A DNA stretch of 64,000 bases from Rhizobium johnstonii 3841. Lineage in GTDB: Bacteria; Pseudomonadota; Alphaproteobacteria; Rhizobiales; Rhizobiaceae. How positions within the stretch are numbered: the stretch's first letter is position 1; each line of letters begins with the position of its first letter. The stretch spans positions 558,001 through 622,000 of the forward strand of contig NC_008378.1 in assembly GCF_000009265.1 (NCBI RefSeq), in the 5' to 3' direction. Positions 1 to 8,557 of the stretch are shown here, one piece after another. A program made the translations under genes and the position numbers. Below the pieces are notes generated by a model. The model was given only the letters and a program-made list of their open reading frames with translations. It had not been told where the DNA came from and made no database searches.

Positions 1-855
1 CGGGAAATCCGAATCCGCGGCCATGGGGAATAGCGCGATCACGGTCATTCCCGCATTCACCGGGTGTTCGCCCGAAAGAAAGTGGCCGGCATCGAGCGAC
101 CACGCGGCACCGGAAAGACCCGCAGAAAGCATCTCGACGATAAGGGCGATATTGGCGCCCTTATAGCCGCCGAAGGGCAGGAGAGCGCCGAGCATCGCCT
201 TGACCGGATCGGTGGTGATTGCGCCGGTCTCGTCGATGGCCATGCCGTGAGCGATCGGCGACTGTTCCTTTGCCGCCTCGGCAAGAGTTACGAAGGCCGT
301 GGCACTCGTCGCCTGGTCGATGACGAGGGGCGGCAAGGGTTCGGGCAGAGGCAGGCCGAAAGCGAGCGGATTGGTGCAATAGACGCGCTCCCCGCCCTCG
401 GCCGCCGCCATCAACGCCGGTCCGTTGGCGGCGGCGATGGATATCAACCCGTCCTGGGCGAGACGCCGGACGTAATATCCCAATTCCCCGGCGGTATAGC
501 TGTTTCTTTGCGTGAAGACTGAAATGCCGAAGGTTTTCACGCGCGTCGTGAAGTCGTCGTAAATGAGGTCAAACCCGAGCTGCGCTATGCCGCCGTCCGC
601 ATCGGCCTGGATCAGGGCCGGCAGCACATGGTTGAAGCGGGGCTTGGCGTCTCCATTGATCCGCCCGTCGCGCAGACTGGTGAGATAATCGACGAAATGC
701 GGAAAACCGAGCTCAGTGCGCCCGAAGCAGGCGGCCGACAGCGTCGCATCGACGAGCGCCTTCGCCATGGCCGGGCTGCCGCCGCAGGCGAGGCAGGCTT
801 CGAGCGCCAGGTGGCGGAGCTCGCCGATCGGCATTCTTATCCTCTGCCCGGCCAT
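1..855 (-). CDS. Ldh2-family NAD(P)H-dependent oxidoreductase (malate/lactate/imine reductase type), partial
   Basis: Reading the complement leftwards from ATG 853-855 gives about 285 codons without a stop up to the window edge, so the C-terminus is missing. The protein fits the MDH2/LDH2 family, which includes malate, L-lactate and ureidoglycolate dehydrogenases and the imine reductase DpkA (piperideine-2-/pyrroline-2-carboxylate reductase). Supporting motifs are an FGRTELGFPHF segment near residues 45-55 and a conserved PFGGYKGANIALIVE stretch near residue 230. It lies downstream of proV on the same strand, so it is probably the last gene of the ProU operon; a cyclic-imine reductase role in (hydroxy)proline-type catabolism is inferred. 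A second ATG at 832-834 has a better RBS (GAGG) and may be the true start. The 855 start overlaps the stop of a 22-codon upstream ORF (923-855) in a TGATG junction. Confidence 0.8.
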   Translation of the reverse strand, partial: MAGQRIRMPIGELRHLALEACLACGGSPAMAKALVDATLSAACFGRTELGFPHFVDYLTSLRDGRINGDAKPRFNHVLPALIQADADGGIAQLGFDLIYDDFTTRVKTFGISVFTQRNSYTAGELGYYVRRLAQDGLISIAAANGPALMAAAEGGERVYCTNPLAFGLPLPEPLPPLVIDQATSATAFVTLAEAAKEQSPIAHGMAIDETGAITTDPVKAMLGALLPFGGYKGANIALIVEMLSAGLSGAAWSLDAGHFLSGEHPVNAGMTVIALFPMAADSDFP

Positions 856-1027
856 CACAGCTCCAATGCGGCTCGTCCGCCCAGGCCGATCAGCGAAAAC
901 AGACGCGAGAAGAGTTTTGACATCGTGATTCCCAGGCGTCAGGCGGCCGACTTCCCAGTTCCGGAGATGGCGACGTGCCTGATATCGGTGTCGCCAACAA
1001 AACGGAAAGACGGCCGCATTTGGAGCG

Positions 1028-2107
1028 TCAAAGTGCGACCGAGAGGGCGCTGTCGCGTCGGGGGGCCACCTCCTGCGAGTTCACCATCGCGCCCGCGAGC
1101 TGGCGGAAGGTGACAAGCCCCAGTGCTTCCCCAGATGGTGAAACCACCCTGGCATCGTCGTGCGCCGCCGATGCCAGGATCCGGACGGCGTCTTCGACGG
1201 TCGTGCCGGATGCGATCGTCAATCCGCCTGGCACCGCACCGGAATGCAAGGATGTCATGATGGCATCGACCTGGATGACCCGGCCTCGATTGACCTCCTT
1301 GACGAAGTTGGCGATGTAGGCGTCGGCCGGACGCAGAACGATGTCCTGGCTGGTGCCCTGCTGGATGACTTCGCCATCGCGCAGGATCGCAATCTGGTCG
1401 CCCAGCCGAAGGGCTTCGTCAAGATCGTGGGTGATGAAGACGATGGTCTTCTTGATCTCCTTCTGAATGTCGAGAAGGACCGTCTGCATATCGGTGCGGA
1501 TCAACGGATCGAGCGCCGAATAGGCCTCGTCCATCAGCAGAACCGGCGCATCGTTCGAGAGGGCTCGTGCCAGCCCGACGCGCTGCTGCATACCGCCCGA
1601 TAGCTGGTTGGGATATTTGCTCTCGAAGCCCTTCAGGCCGACCCGCTCCAGCCAGCCCATGGCAACGTCAACGGCTTTCGAGCGCTCCATGCCCTGCACT
1701 TCGCGGCCGAAGATGGTATTGTCGAGAACATTCCGGTGCGGCAGAAGCGCGAACTTCTGAAACACCATTGCCGTCTGGTGCCGGCGAAACGTCCGCAATT
1801 CGGTCTCGTTCATTTTCACCACATCGACGCCGTCGACAAGCACTTCGCCGGCGGTTGGATCGATCAGACGGTTGATGTGGCGGATGAGCGTCGACTTGCC
1901 CGAACCCGAAAGGCCCATGATGACCTGGATGCGGCCCGAGGGTATCTCGACATTGATATCTTTCAGGCCGAGCACGTGGCCGTGCTTTTCGTTGAGCTCG
2001 GTCTTCGACAATCCTTTTTTGACGGCATCGACATGAGCGCCAGGATTGGGACCGAAGATCTTGTAGAGGTGGCGGATCTTGATGCCGCCGAAACGTTGAT
2101 CAGCCAT
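1028..2107 (-). CDS. Quaternary-amine ABC transporter ATP-binding protein (ProV/ChoV-like)
   Basis: This 359-residue ATPase powers a ProU-type importer for betaines. It carries Walker A GLSGSGKST, signature LSGGMQQRV and Walker B VLLMDEAYSALDP, with the long N-terminal extension (HLYKIFG) and the C-terminal CBS-like regulatory segment typical of ProV/OpuAA. The start at 2107 (MADQRFGG) is chosen because it overlaps the proW stop by 8 bases, the usual coupled arrangement; an upstream in-frame extension would run through proW. The order after the TetR and ProC-like genes is proX-proW-proV, all on the minus strand. Family membership is secure; substrate preference is not visible in the ATPase. 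Confidence 0.93.
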   Translation of the reverse strand: MADQRFGGIKIRHLYKIFGPNPGAHVDAVKKGLSKTELNEKHGHVLGLKDINVEIPSGRIQVIMGLSGSGKSTLIRHINRLIDPTAGEVLVDGVDVVKMNETELRTFRRHQTAMVFQKFALLPHRNVLDNTIFGREVQGMERSKAVDVAMGWLERVGLKGFESKYPNQLSGGMQQRVGLARALSNDAPVLLMDEAYSALDPLIRTDMQTVLLDIQKEIKKTIVFITHDLDEALRLGDQIAILRDGEVIQQGTSQDIVLRPADAYIANFVKEVNRGRVIQVDAIMTSLHSGAVPGGLTIASGTTVEDAVRILASAAHDDARVVSPSGEALGLVTFRQLAGAMVNSQEVAPRRDSALSVAL

Positions 2108-2987
2108 GGACGATCTCCCGATGCTTCTGGAGCCGCTTGCCATACGCCTGGCTGACCCGGTCGAAGATGATGGCAATGCCGACGATGGCAAGGCCGTTGA
2201 AAATACCCAGGGTGAAGTACTGGTTGGCGATGGCCTTCAGAACCGGCTGGCCAAGACCCTGGACGCCGATCATCGAAGCGACGACGACCATGGCGAGCGC
2301 CATCATGATGGTCTGGTTGATGCCGGCCATGATAGTGGGAAGCGCCAGCGGCAGCTGGACCTTGAACAGCTTCTGCGAACTCGACGTTCCGAACGCATCG
2401 GCGGCCTCGAGCACGTCCTTGTCGACCAGGCGGATGCCGAGGTCGGTCAGCCTTATCATCGGCGGGATGGCGTAGATGACGACGGCGATCAGTCCCGGCA
2501 CCTTGCCGATGCCGAGCAGCATGACGACAGGGATCAGATAGACGAAGCTCGGCATGGTCTGCATGACGTCGAGGATCGGATTGATGATGCGCTGCAGCCG
2601 GTCGGAACGCGCCATCAATATCCCCATCGGAATGCCGATGGCGATGGACAGCACGGTACAGACGAAGATCATCGAGACCGTCCGCATCGTATCGTCCCAC
2701 ATGTCGAAATAGCCGATCAGCAGCAGTGTAACGAGACAGCCGAGGACGACCTTCAGGCTGCGGCTGGCAAACCATGCGATGACAAGGATGATTGCCGTAA
2801 TGATCGGCCACGGCGTCTGCGTCATGAAGCGGTCGGCGGCGATCAGGAAATGCTGCAGCGGGGAGAAGAGGCTTTCGATCGCGTCGCCATAGGTGCGGGT
2901 AAATGCGCGAAAACCGTCATCGATCGCCTTCTTCAGATTGCGAAGGGCGTCGTCATCCATATGCGGGAATTTATAAAACCATTCCAT
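2100..2987 (-). CDS. Quaternary-amine ABC transporter permease (ProW-like)
   Basis: An integral membrane permease of 295 residues. It has an N-terminal amphipathic region, then several hydrophobic helices from about residue 60 (PWPIITAIILVIAW) to the C-terminus, and the EAA-type cytoplasmic loop (EAADAFGTSSSQKLFKVQLP, residues about 190-210) that contacts ProV. Start 2987 (MEWFYKFP) is preferred over an upstream in-frame ATG because AAGGGGAA lies just before it. It forms one importer with the ProV and ProX genes either side. The gap to proX holds a RIME repeat, which may modulate expression relative to the binding protein. Confidence 0.93.
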   Translation of the reverse strand: MEWFYKFPHMDDDALRNLKKAIDDGFRAFTRTYGDAIESLFSPLQHFLIAADRFMTQTPWPIITAIILVIAWFASRSLKVVLGCLVTLLLIGYFDMWDDTMRTVSMIFVCTVLSIAIGIPMGILMARSDRLQRIINPILDVMQTMPSFVYLIPVVMLLGIGKVPGLIAVVIYAIPPMIRLTDLGIRLVDKDVLEAADAFGTSSSQKLFKVQLPLALPTIMAGINQTIMMALAMVVVASMIGVQGLGQPVLKAIANQYFTLGIFNGLAIVGIAIIFDRVSQAYGKRLQKHREIVHG

Positions 2988-3084
2988 TCGGTTCCCCTTT
3001 TTCTTCAAAGAGCCGTGGCAGTCTTTTTGATTTTATCGGCAGCGAAAGGCGGTGCGCATCAAGCGCACCGCAATAGTCGGCGTT

Positions 3085-3198
3085 AGAGCATGATGCCGAA
3101 AAGTGTGAGCGGTTTTCGGACGACATCATGCTCTCACTATTCAACTTAGAACAGGATTCAGATTTTAGGCCGAACAGGCCTAAAATCATCCTGTTCTA
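3085..3198. repeat. RIME-type rhizobial intergenic palindromic element
   Basis: Two adjacent large palindromes fill the proX-proW gap. The first has arms AGAGCATGATG (3085-3095) and CATCATGCTCT (3124-3134), with an inner CCGAAAA/TTTTCGG pair. The second has arms TAGAACAGGAT (3147-3157) and ATCCTGTTCTA (3188-3198), enclosing GATTTTAGGCC (3161-3171) and GGCCTAAAATC (3177-3187). The GAGCATGATGCCGAAAA motif is characteristic of RIME elements in Rhizobiaceae (recognised from memory). The last bases of the repeat supply the TAG stop of proX (3196-3198). In RNA the second palindrome would form a strong stem-loop between the two cistrons. Confidence 0.85.
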
Positions 3199-4197
3199 GA
3201 GAGCAGCTTCGATCTTCGTGGCTGCCTCAGGCGAAACCCACTTGCTCCACAGGTCCTTGTTTTCTTTGAGGAAGTGCTTGGCACCGTCCTCGCCGGTCGC
3301 CTGGTTGTCGGTCATCCAGGCCATCAGCTTGTTGACCGTGTCGTTGCTCCAGGAGCGCTTCGTCAGGTAGTCCATGACTTCAGGGCCGACCTTTTCCGAG
3401 AAAGGCTTTGCAACCAGGGTGACGATCTTGTCGACCGGCCATGCATTCGGCTTCGGATCGGGGCAATCGGCAACGGTATTGCAGCGCTTCCATTCGGCGG
3501 CGTCGTTCGGAACGCCGGCTTCCAGCTTGACCATCTCATACTTGCCGAGCAGCGCGGTCGGCGCCCAGTAGTAGCCGGCCCAGCCTTCCTTGCGTTCGTA
3601 GGCCTTGGAGATCGAACCATCGAGGCCAGCAGCCGAGCCGGTATCGACGAGGGTGAAGCCGGCCTTGTCGGCTTCGAAGGCCTTGTAGAGCTGCGTGGTC
3701 ACGACGGTGCCGCCCCAGCCCTGCGGCCCGTTGTAGATGGCGCCCTTCTTGGAATCTTCAGGATCGGGGAAGAGTTCCGGATGCTTCAGCACGTCGCCGA
3801 TGGTCTTGATGTCGGGATGGGCGTCGGCCAGATATTTGGGAATCCACCAGCCCTGCACGCCGCCATCGGGCAGCGGAGAGCCGACCTGGACGATCCGGCC
3901 TTCTTCCGTTCCCTTCTTGACGACATCAGGCAGCAGGTCGATCCAGGCCTCCGGTGCGATATCCGGCTGGCCCTTTTCGGCCATGGAGGTGATCGTGGGA
4001 ACGGTATCACCGACGGTGATTTCCGCTTCGCAGCCATAACCTTCGTTCAGGATGAACTTGTCGAGGTTGGAGAGAACCTCCGCACTCTGCCAGTTCATGC
4101 TGGCGATGGTCACCGTGCCGCATTCGGCGGCGCTGGCGAAAGATGCCCCGCCGATCAGGCCGAACATCAGACATGTCGATGCGAATAGTTTTTTCAT
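3196..4197 (-). CDS. Periplasmic glycine betaine/choline-type substrate-binding protein (ProX/OpuAC)
   Basis: This 333-residue protein begins with a clear signal peptide (MKKLFASTCLMFGLIGGASF), probably cleaved after ASA near residue 23, and continues with the OpuAC fold (TVTIASMNWQSAEV; tryptophan-rich segments such as VQGWWIPKYL and GWAGYYWAP). Aromatic residues of this kind form cation-pi boxes for quaternary ammonium ligands in the family. It is the binding protein for the ProW and ProV encoded downstream. The TAG stop lies inside the RIME repeat. Ligand is uncertain: proline betaine, hydroxyproline betaine, choline or glycine betaine would all suit the surrounding enzymes. Confidence 0.93.
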   Translation of the reverse strand: MKKLFASTCLMFGLIGGASFASAAECGTVTIASMNWQSAEVLSNLDKFILNEGYGCEAEITVGDTVPTITSMAEKGQPDIAPEAWIDLLPDVVKKGTEEGRIVQVGSPLPDGGVQGWWIPKYLADAHPDIKTIGDVLKHPELFPDPEDSKKGAIYNGPQGWGGTVVTTQLYKAFEADKAGFTLVDTGSAAGLDGSISKAYERKEGWAGYYWAPTALLGKYEMVKLEAGVPNDAAEWKRCNTVADCPDPKPNAWPVDKIVTLVAKPFSEKVGPEVMDYLTKRSWSNDTVNKLMAWMTDNQATGEDGAKHFLKENKDLWSKWVSPEAATKIEAAL

Positions 4198-4264
4198 TCT
4201 CGTTCCCTCTGTTTAGCGGCCGGTTTTGCTGAGCGGGGCGCCGCAGGACCCACTCCAACGGTTG

Positions 4265-5059
4265 TCAGGAAGCGTCTCCCATACTCACCGATTTCTTGAA
4301 TGCCGCCGATAGTCCCTTCGCGACCGAAGCGTCGAACCCGGCAACGCGCATGCCTTCGATGGCTGCCGCAGTCGTGCCGCGATAGCCGACAAAGGTTTCA
4401 ACGACGTCATCGGGACATTCGTCGTGGCGCTCCAGCAGGCGGCCGGCGCCTGTGATCACCGTGTTGACGGCGCGGCGCGCAATCTCCGCCGGCAGGCCGT
4501 TTGCGACGGCGTCGCGCATCATGGCTGCCGCGAGCAGTGCCGGGAAAGCCGGTCCGGAACCGGAAAGACCGGTGAGGTAATCGATGTCGCTTTCCCTTGC
4601 GACCTCGTCCTCAGATCCGCATGCCTGAAAAATCGCGCGGACGAGTGCCCGGTCGTCTTCGGTGACATCGCGCGCGCCAATCCACGGCGTATAGGACTTG
4701 GCCACTTCGGCGGCGGCGTTCGGCAAAGCGCGGATGACGCGACCGGTGTTGTGGCGCTCGGAAAGCGCGTCCAGGCGGATGCCCGCCATGACCGAGATGA
4801 TGAGCTTGCCGCCGGCATCGACATCGAGAGCATGCCAGTCATCAGGACGGACGGAGAGAAGGATCACGTCCGAACGGTCGGCAAGCGCCTGATTGTCGGT
4901 GGTCAAGAAAGAATTCGGGAAGCGGCGCGGCTGCTCACTGCGATAGGAAAGGGAGAGATTTCGAGGTTCGACCAGGCCGGCATCAAGGATCGAGCCGGCG
5001 ATTGCTCCGCCAAGCCAGCCTCCGCCGCCAATGATACCGATCCTCAAGGAAACGCTCAT
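4265..5059 (-). CDS. Pyrroline-5-carboxylate reductase-family protein (ProC-like)
   Basis: A 264-residue NAD(P)-dependent reductase of the P5CR family. It has an N-terminal Rossmann motif (IGIIGGGGWLGGAIAG, residues about 7-22) and the family's C-terminal signature around GLSGSGPAFPALL (about 170). P5CR reduces a cyclic imino acid to proline; here the gene lies between a TetR regulator and a betaine importer rather than with proA/proB, so a catabolic or paralogous role on a (hydroxy)proline-like imine is inferred. It sits 12 bp after the TetR gene and 67 bp before proX on the same strand. Confidence 0.85.
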   Translation of the reverse strand: MSVSLRIGIIGGGGWLGGAIAGSILDAGLVEPRNLSLSYRSEQPRRFPNSFLTTDNQALADRSDVILLSVRPDDWHALDVDAGGKLIISVMAGIRLDALSERHNTGRVIRALPNAAAEVAKSYTPWIGARDVTEDDRALVRAIFQACGSEDEVARESDIDYLTGLSGSGPAFPALLAAAMMRDAVANGLPAEIARRAVNTVITGAGRLLERHDECPDDVVETFVGYRGTTAAAIEGMRVAGFDASVAKGLSAAFKKSVSMGDAS

Positions 5060-5070
5060 CCCGGCCTTCC

Positions 5071-5700
5071 CTAACCCGGCCTGTAGCCATGCCGGGAGAA
5101 GAAGCGATCGAGCTCCCTCTGCTGCGGCACTTCGCCGGTGTAGATCGCGATATATTCGGGAATCCGTTTCATGCGGACGGCGAGTTCCTCCTTGGCTTGC
5201 ATGGAGATGTATCCGATCTGCACGAGGTAAGTTGTTCGCGCTCGGACATCCGATGTCGCTTCTGGTAGCCCGAAGCGGATAAACATGCGCTTGAGCGCAT
5301 CAAGCCGAAGCTGGTCGGCTTGCCGGACCTCGGCGAGAATCTCGTCGGACTGCAGCGCCCAACTGCGCACTGCGAATTCGAACCTGGCGTCGAACAGATC
5401 ATTGTTGAGCCAGCAGTCGAAGACGTTGAGCATCGCCTCGGCGAGCGATTCGGCGTAGGCTTCGGACTGCTTGACGATATTGCCGGTGTTTTTGTCGCGC
5501 CACCGCGCCACGAGCCCGGCCAGCAGTTCCTCCCGGTCCTTGAAGAACCAGTAGAAACTCGTGCGCGAGAGGTTGAGCTTCTTCGCCAGCGGCAGAATTT
5601 TCACCGAATCCACGCCGGAATCCAGCAACGAGTGGTAAGCTGCTTCCAGCCATCCCTCCTGTGATCCGCGCCAGCCGGTGTCGTTCAATGCCTGATCCAT
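5071..5700 (-). CDS. TetR-family transcriptional regulator
   Basis: A 209-residue regulator. The N-terminal helix-turn-helix (residues about 25-65, ILPLAKKLNLSRTSFYWFFK) is typical TetR/AcrR. The C-terminal ligand domain resembles those of rhizobial regulators near betaine genes. It is transcribed divergently from the StcD-like gene and heads the minus-strand block containing the ProC-like gene and ProU transporter. It probably controls both directions from the 148-bp intergenic region, which carries repeated CATATG and TGTACATTG sites. The inducer is unknown; a betaine or a demethylation product is likely from context. Confidence 0.88.
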   Translation of the reverse strand: MDQALNDTGWRGSQEGWLEAAYHSLLDSGVDSVKILPLAKKLNLSRTSFYWFFKDREELLAGLVARWRDKNTGNIVKQSEAYAESLAEAMLNVFDCWLNNDLFDARFEFAVRSWALQSDEILAEVRQADQLRLDALKRMFIRFGLPEATSDVRARTTYLVQIGYISMQAKEELAVRMKRIPEYIAIYTGEVPQQRELDRFFSRHGYRPG

Positions 5701-5742
5701 GGGCTATCTCCTATCAAATTATCAGGCCGCGCACAAGGAAAA

Positions 5743-5804
5743 TGTACATTGGTGTCGAAAACGGCGACCCATATGTTTTCAATATTGACACATATGTACA
5801 TTGT
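5743..5804. promoter_or_regulatory. Candidate TetR operator region between divergent operons
   Basis: Within the 148 bp between the TetR start (5700) and the flavoenzyme start (5849), the palindrome CATATG occurs at 5770-5775 and again at 5791-5796, exactly 21 bp (two helical turns) apart. The sequence TGTACATTG occurs at 5743-5751 and 5795-5803. TTGACA at 5785-5790 could be a -35 element for the rightward operon, and the second CATATG follows it directly. Binding by the adjacent TetR protein is inferred. Confidence 0.5.
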
Positions 5805-5848
5805 GCTTAGCGTCTGCCCTGGCGTTTTTTAATCCGGAACCACAGCCC

Positions 5849-7885
5849 ATGTCGAACGATCCCCTTCTTCAGCCCTATCAACTCAAGCATTTGACGCTAC
5901 GCAACCGTATCATCGTGACCTCCCACGAACCGGCCTATCCGGAAGACGGCATGCCGAAGGAGAGGTATCGCGCCTATACAGTGGAGCGGGCAAAGGGCGG
6001 TGTGGCCTTGGCGATGACGGCAGGCTCGGCCGCGGTTTCCAGGGACAGCCCGCCGGTCTTCAACAACCTGCTCGCCTACAAGGACGAAATCGTGCCCTGG
6101 ATCAGGGAAATGACCGACGCCGTGCATGAAGAGGGTGCGGCGATCATGATCCAGCTCACCCATCTCGGCCGGCGCACGCGCTGGGACAAGGGCGACTGGC
6201 TGCCGGTGGTGGCGCCGTCGCATCATCGCGAGGCTTCCCACCGCTCCTTCCCGAAGAAGATGGAAGATTGGGACATCGAGCGCATCATCAAGGATTTCGC
6301 CGACGCTGCCGAGCGCATGAAGGCGGGCGGCATGGACGGTGTCGAACTGGAAGCCTATGGCCACCTGATCGACCAGTTCACGTCGCCGCTCACCAACGAG
6401 CTCGACGGTCCCTATGGCGGCTCGCTCGATAACCGTTTGCGCTTCTGCCTCGATGTGTTCAAAGCGATCCGGCAAAGGGTGGGGAACGACTTCATTCTGG
6501 GCGTGCGCTACACCGCCGACGAATGTCTTCCCGGCGGCACCGGCAAGGGCGACGGCATCGAAATCTCCAAGCGCCTGAAAGAAAGCGGCCTGATCGACTA
6601 CCTCAATGTGATCCGCGGCCACATCGATACCGATGCGGGTCTCACCGACGTGATCCCGATCCAGGGCATGGCGAGTTCACCGCATCTCGATTTCGCCGGC
6701 GAAATTCGCGCCGCAACCGATTTCCCGACCTTCCATGCCGCGAAAATCCCTGACGTCGCTACCGCGCGCCACGCGATCGCCTCCGGCAAGGTCGACATGG
6801 TCGGCATGACCCGCGCCCACATGACCGACCCCCACATCGTCCGCAAGATCATCGAAAAGCGCGAAGACGATATTCGACCCTGCGTCGGCGCCAATTACTG
6901 TCTCGATCGCATTTACCAGGGTGGGGCCGCCTTCTGTATCCACAATGCCGCCACCGGCCGCGAACTGACCATGCCGCATATCGTGGCGAAGGCTGAGGCC
7001 AAGAAAAAGGTCGTCATCGTCGGCGCCGGCCCGGCCGGTCTGGAAGCGGCGCGCGTCGCCGGAGAACGCGGCCACCAGGTCGTCGTTTTCGAAGCGGCGA
7101 ACAATCCCGGCGGCCAGATCCGCCTCACCGCCCAGAGCGAGCGCCGCAGGGAGATGATCAGCATCATCGACTGGCGCATGAGCCAGTGCGAGAAATACGA
7201 CGTCACCTTCCACTTCAACACCTGGGCGGAGGCCGATACCATCGCGGCCGAAAATCCCGATGTCGTCATCATCGCGACCGGCGGCTTGCCGCATACCGAG
7301 GTTCTCGCCAGCGGCAACGAGCTGGTGGTCTCGTCATGGGACATCATCTCCGGCGACGTGAAGCCTGGAACCAATGTGCTGATCTTCGACGATGCCGGCG
7401 ACCATGCCGGCCTTCAGGCGGCCGAGTTTCTCGCCAAGGCAGGCGCCAAGGTCGAGATCATGACGCCGGACCGGTCCTTCGCGCCCGAGGTCATGGCCAT
7501 GAACCTGGTGCCCTATATGCGGTCTCTGCAGAAGCATGACGTGACCTTCACCGTCACCTACCGTCTCGAAGCCGTCGAGAAGAGCGGCAACCAGCTCGTC
7601 GCCCATATCGGCAGCGATTACGGTGGGATCGCCAGGCAGCACAGCTTCGACCAGATCGTCGTCAATCATGGGACCATTCCGCTCGATGATCTCTATTTCG
7701 AGCTGAAGCCCAGCTCGAGCAATCTCGGCGAGATGTCGCACGACCAGCTTCTTTCCGGAGAACCCCAGTCCGTCATTCGCAATCCTGATGGCAAGTTCCA
7801 GCTGTTCCGGATCGGGGATGCCGTCGCCGCACGCAACACGCATGCCGCCGTCTATGACGGACTGCGCATCGCGAAAGATATCTGA
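5849..7885 (+). CDS. StcD/DgcA-like FMN N-demethylase (trimethylamine dehydrogenase family)
   Basis: A 678-residue flavoenzyme: N-terminal Old-Yellow-Enzyme TIM barrel (residues 1-340), an iron-sulfur cysteine cluster, then a C-terminal FAD/NAD-like domain pair starting with KVVIVGAGPAGLEAA (about 390). Relatives oxidatively demethylate tertiary amines such as N-methylproline (StcD, stachydrine pathway) or dimethylglycine (DgcA) and pass electrons to ETF, which is encoded just downstream. Cysteines stand at 345, 351 and 363, but position 348, a cysteine in trimethylamine dehydrogenase, is alanine (CVGANYC). Start 5849 (MSNDPLLQ) is chosen over an upstream TTG. The released methyl group would be formaldehyde, matching the detoxification genes at 11-13.7 kb. 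Confidence 0.88.
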   Translation: MSNDPLLQPYQLKHLTLRNRIIVTSHEPAYPEDGMPKERYRAYTVERAKGGVALAMTAGSAAVSRDSPPVFNNLLAYKDEIVPWIREMTDAVHEEGAAIMIQLTHLGRRTRWDKGDWLPVVAPSHHREASHRSFPKKMEDWDIERIIKDFADAAERMKAGGMDGVELEAYGHLIDQFTSPLTNELDGPYGGSLDNRLRFCLDVFKAIRQRVGNDFILGVRYTADECLPGGTGKGDGIEISKRLKESGLIDYLNVIRGHIDTDAGLTDVIPIQGMASSPHLDFAGEIRAATDFPTFHAAKIPDVATARHAIASGKVDMVGMTRAHMTDPHIVRKIIEKREDDIRPCVGANYCLDRIYQGGAAFCIHNAATGRELTMPHIVAKAEAKKKVVIVGAGPAGLEAARVAGERGHQVVVFEAANNPGGQIRLTAQSERRREMISIIDWRMSQCEKYDVTFHFNTWAEADTIAAENPDVVIIATGGLPHTEVLASGNELVVSSWDIISGDVKPGTNVLIFDDAGDHAGLQAAEFLAKAGAKVEIMTPDRSFAPEVMAMNLVPYMRSLQKHDVTFTVTYRLEAVEKSGNQLVAHIGSDYGGIARQHSFDQIVVNHGTIPLDDLYFELKPSSSNLGEMSHDQLLSGEPQSVIRNPDGKFQLFRIGDAVAARNTHAAVYDGLRIAKDI

Positions 7886-7933
7886 TCGCAGGAGCGGACC
7901 GCTTGCCGGCCGATCGACTCGGGAGGTGATGAC

Positions 7934-8539
7934 ATGAGTTTACGCAATGAAAGCCTGCAGATTTTCCTGGATGCGGCTTTCGTGGCTTTCGACCAGTTCG
8001 CCAAAGCCCCGGAAGCCCGCCGCTCGGTCCGTCAGATGTTTGCGGCGCTGGAGCGCCCGGGGGCTGCGCGGGCGGGAGAGGGAAGCCGATTGCCCGTGTG
8101 CGCTCAGCTTGATGTAGCGCTCTCGATCGATACGTCCTATCCTTCGCTGACGCAATTGATCGAGGGGTTCAAAGGCATCGAGCCAATGCTTGAATGGCGC
8201 CGGCGCACCAAGTATGACCACACGGCCAGCGACAATTTTGTCGATGGGCATGCTAATGCGATGATCATCGGCCCGGGAGGATTGGAGGAACGGAGCGACC
8301 TGTGGATCGGCGTGACGTTGATGGCGCCTCAGGTGCGCTATCCCGACCACGTTCATGCGCCAGAGGAGGTCTACCTCGTACTGTCCGAGGGAGAGTTCCA
8401 GCAGGGGGAAGGGGACTGGTTTTCGCCCGGCATCGGCGGATCCTTCTACAATGTCCCCGACATCAAGCATGCCATGAGGTCGCTCGACACGCCGCTCTTC
8501 GCCTTCTGGGCATTACTTGCCGAACGGCCAGCAGTTTAG
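7934..8539 (+). CDS. DddQ-like cupin (dimethylsulfoniopropionate lyase family), active-site residues intact
   Basis: A 201-residue cupin, the usual length of DddQ. The segment YPDHVHAPEEVY places Tyr136, His141, Glu145 and Tyr147, and VPDIKH gives His179. These match in identity and spacing the DddQ residues Tyr120 (base), His125, Glu129, Tyr131 and His163 (metal ligands), as I recall them from the Ruegeria enzyme. DddQ cleaves DMSP to dimethylsulfide and acrylate. RBS GGGAGGTGATG precedes ATG 7934, 48 bp after the StcD-like gene, so the gene belongs to that operon. No acrylate genes (acuI/acuH) are visible, so another betaine-like substrate is possible. The family is clear, the reaction here is inferred. 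Confidence 0.8.
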   Translation: MSLRNESLQIFLDAAFVAFDQFAKAPEARRSVRQMFAALERPGAARAGEGSRLPVCAQLDVALSIDTSYPSLTQLIEGFKGIEPMLEWRRRTKYDHTASDNFVDGHANAMIIGPGGLEERSDLWIGVTLMAPQVRYPDHVHAPEEVYLVLSEGEFQQGEGDWFSPGIGGSFYNVPDIKHAMRSLDTPLFAFWALLAERPAV

Positions 8540-8557
8540 AAATAAAGGGGGTTGCCC

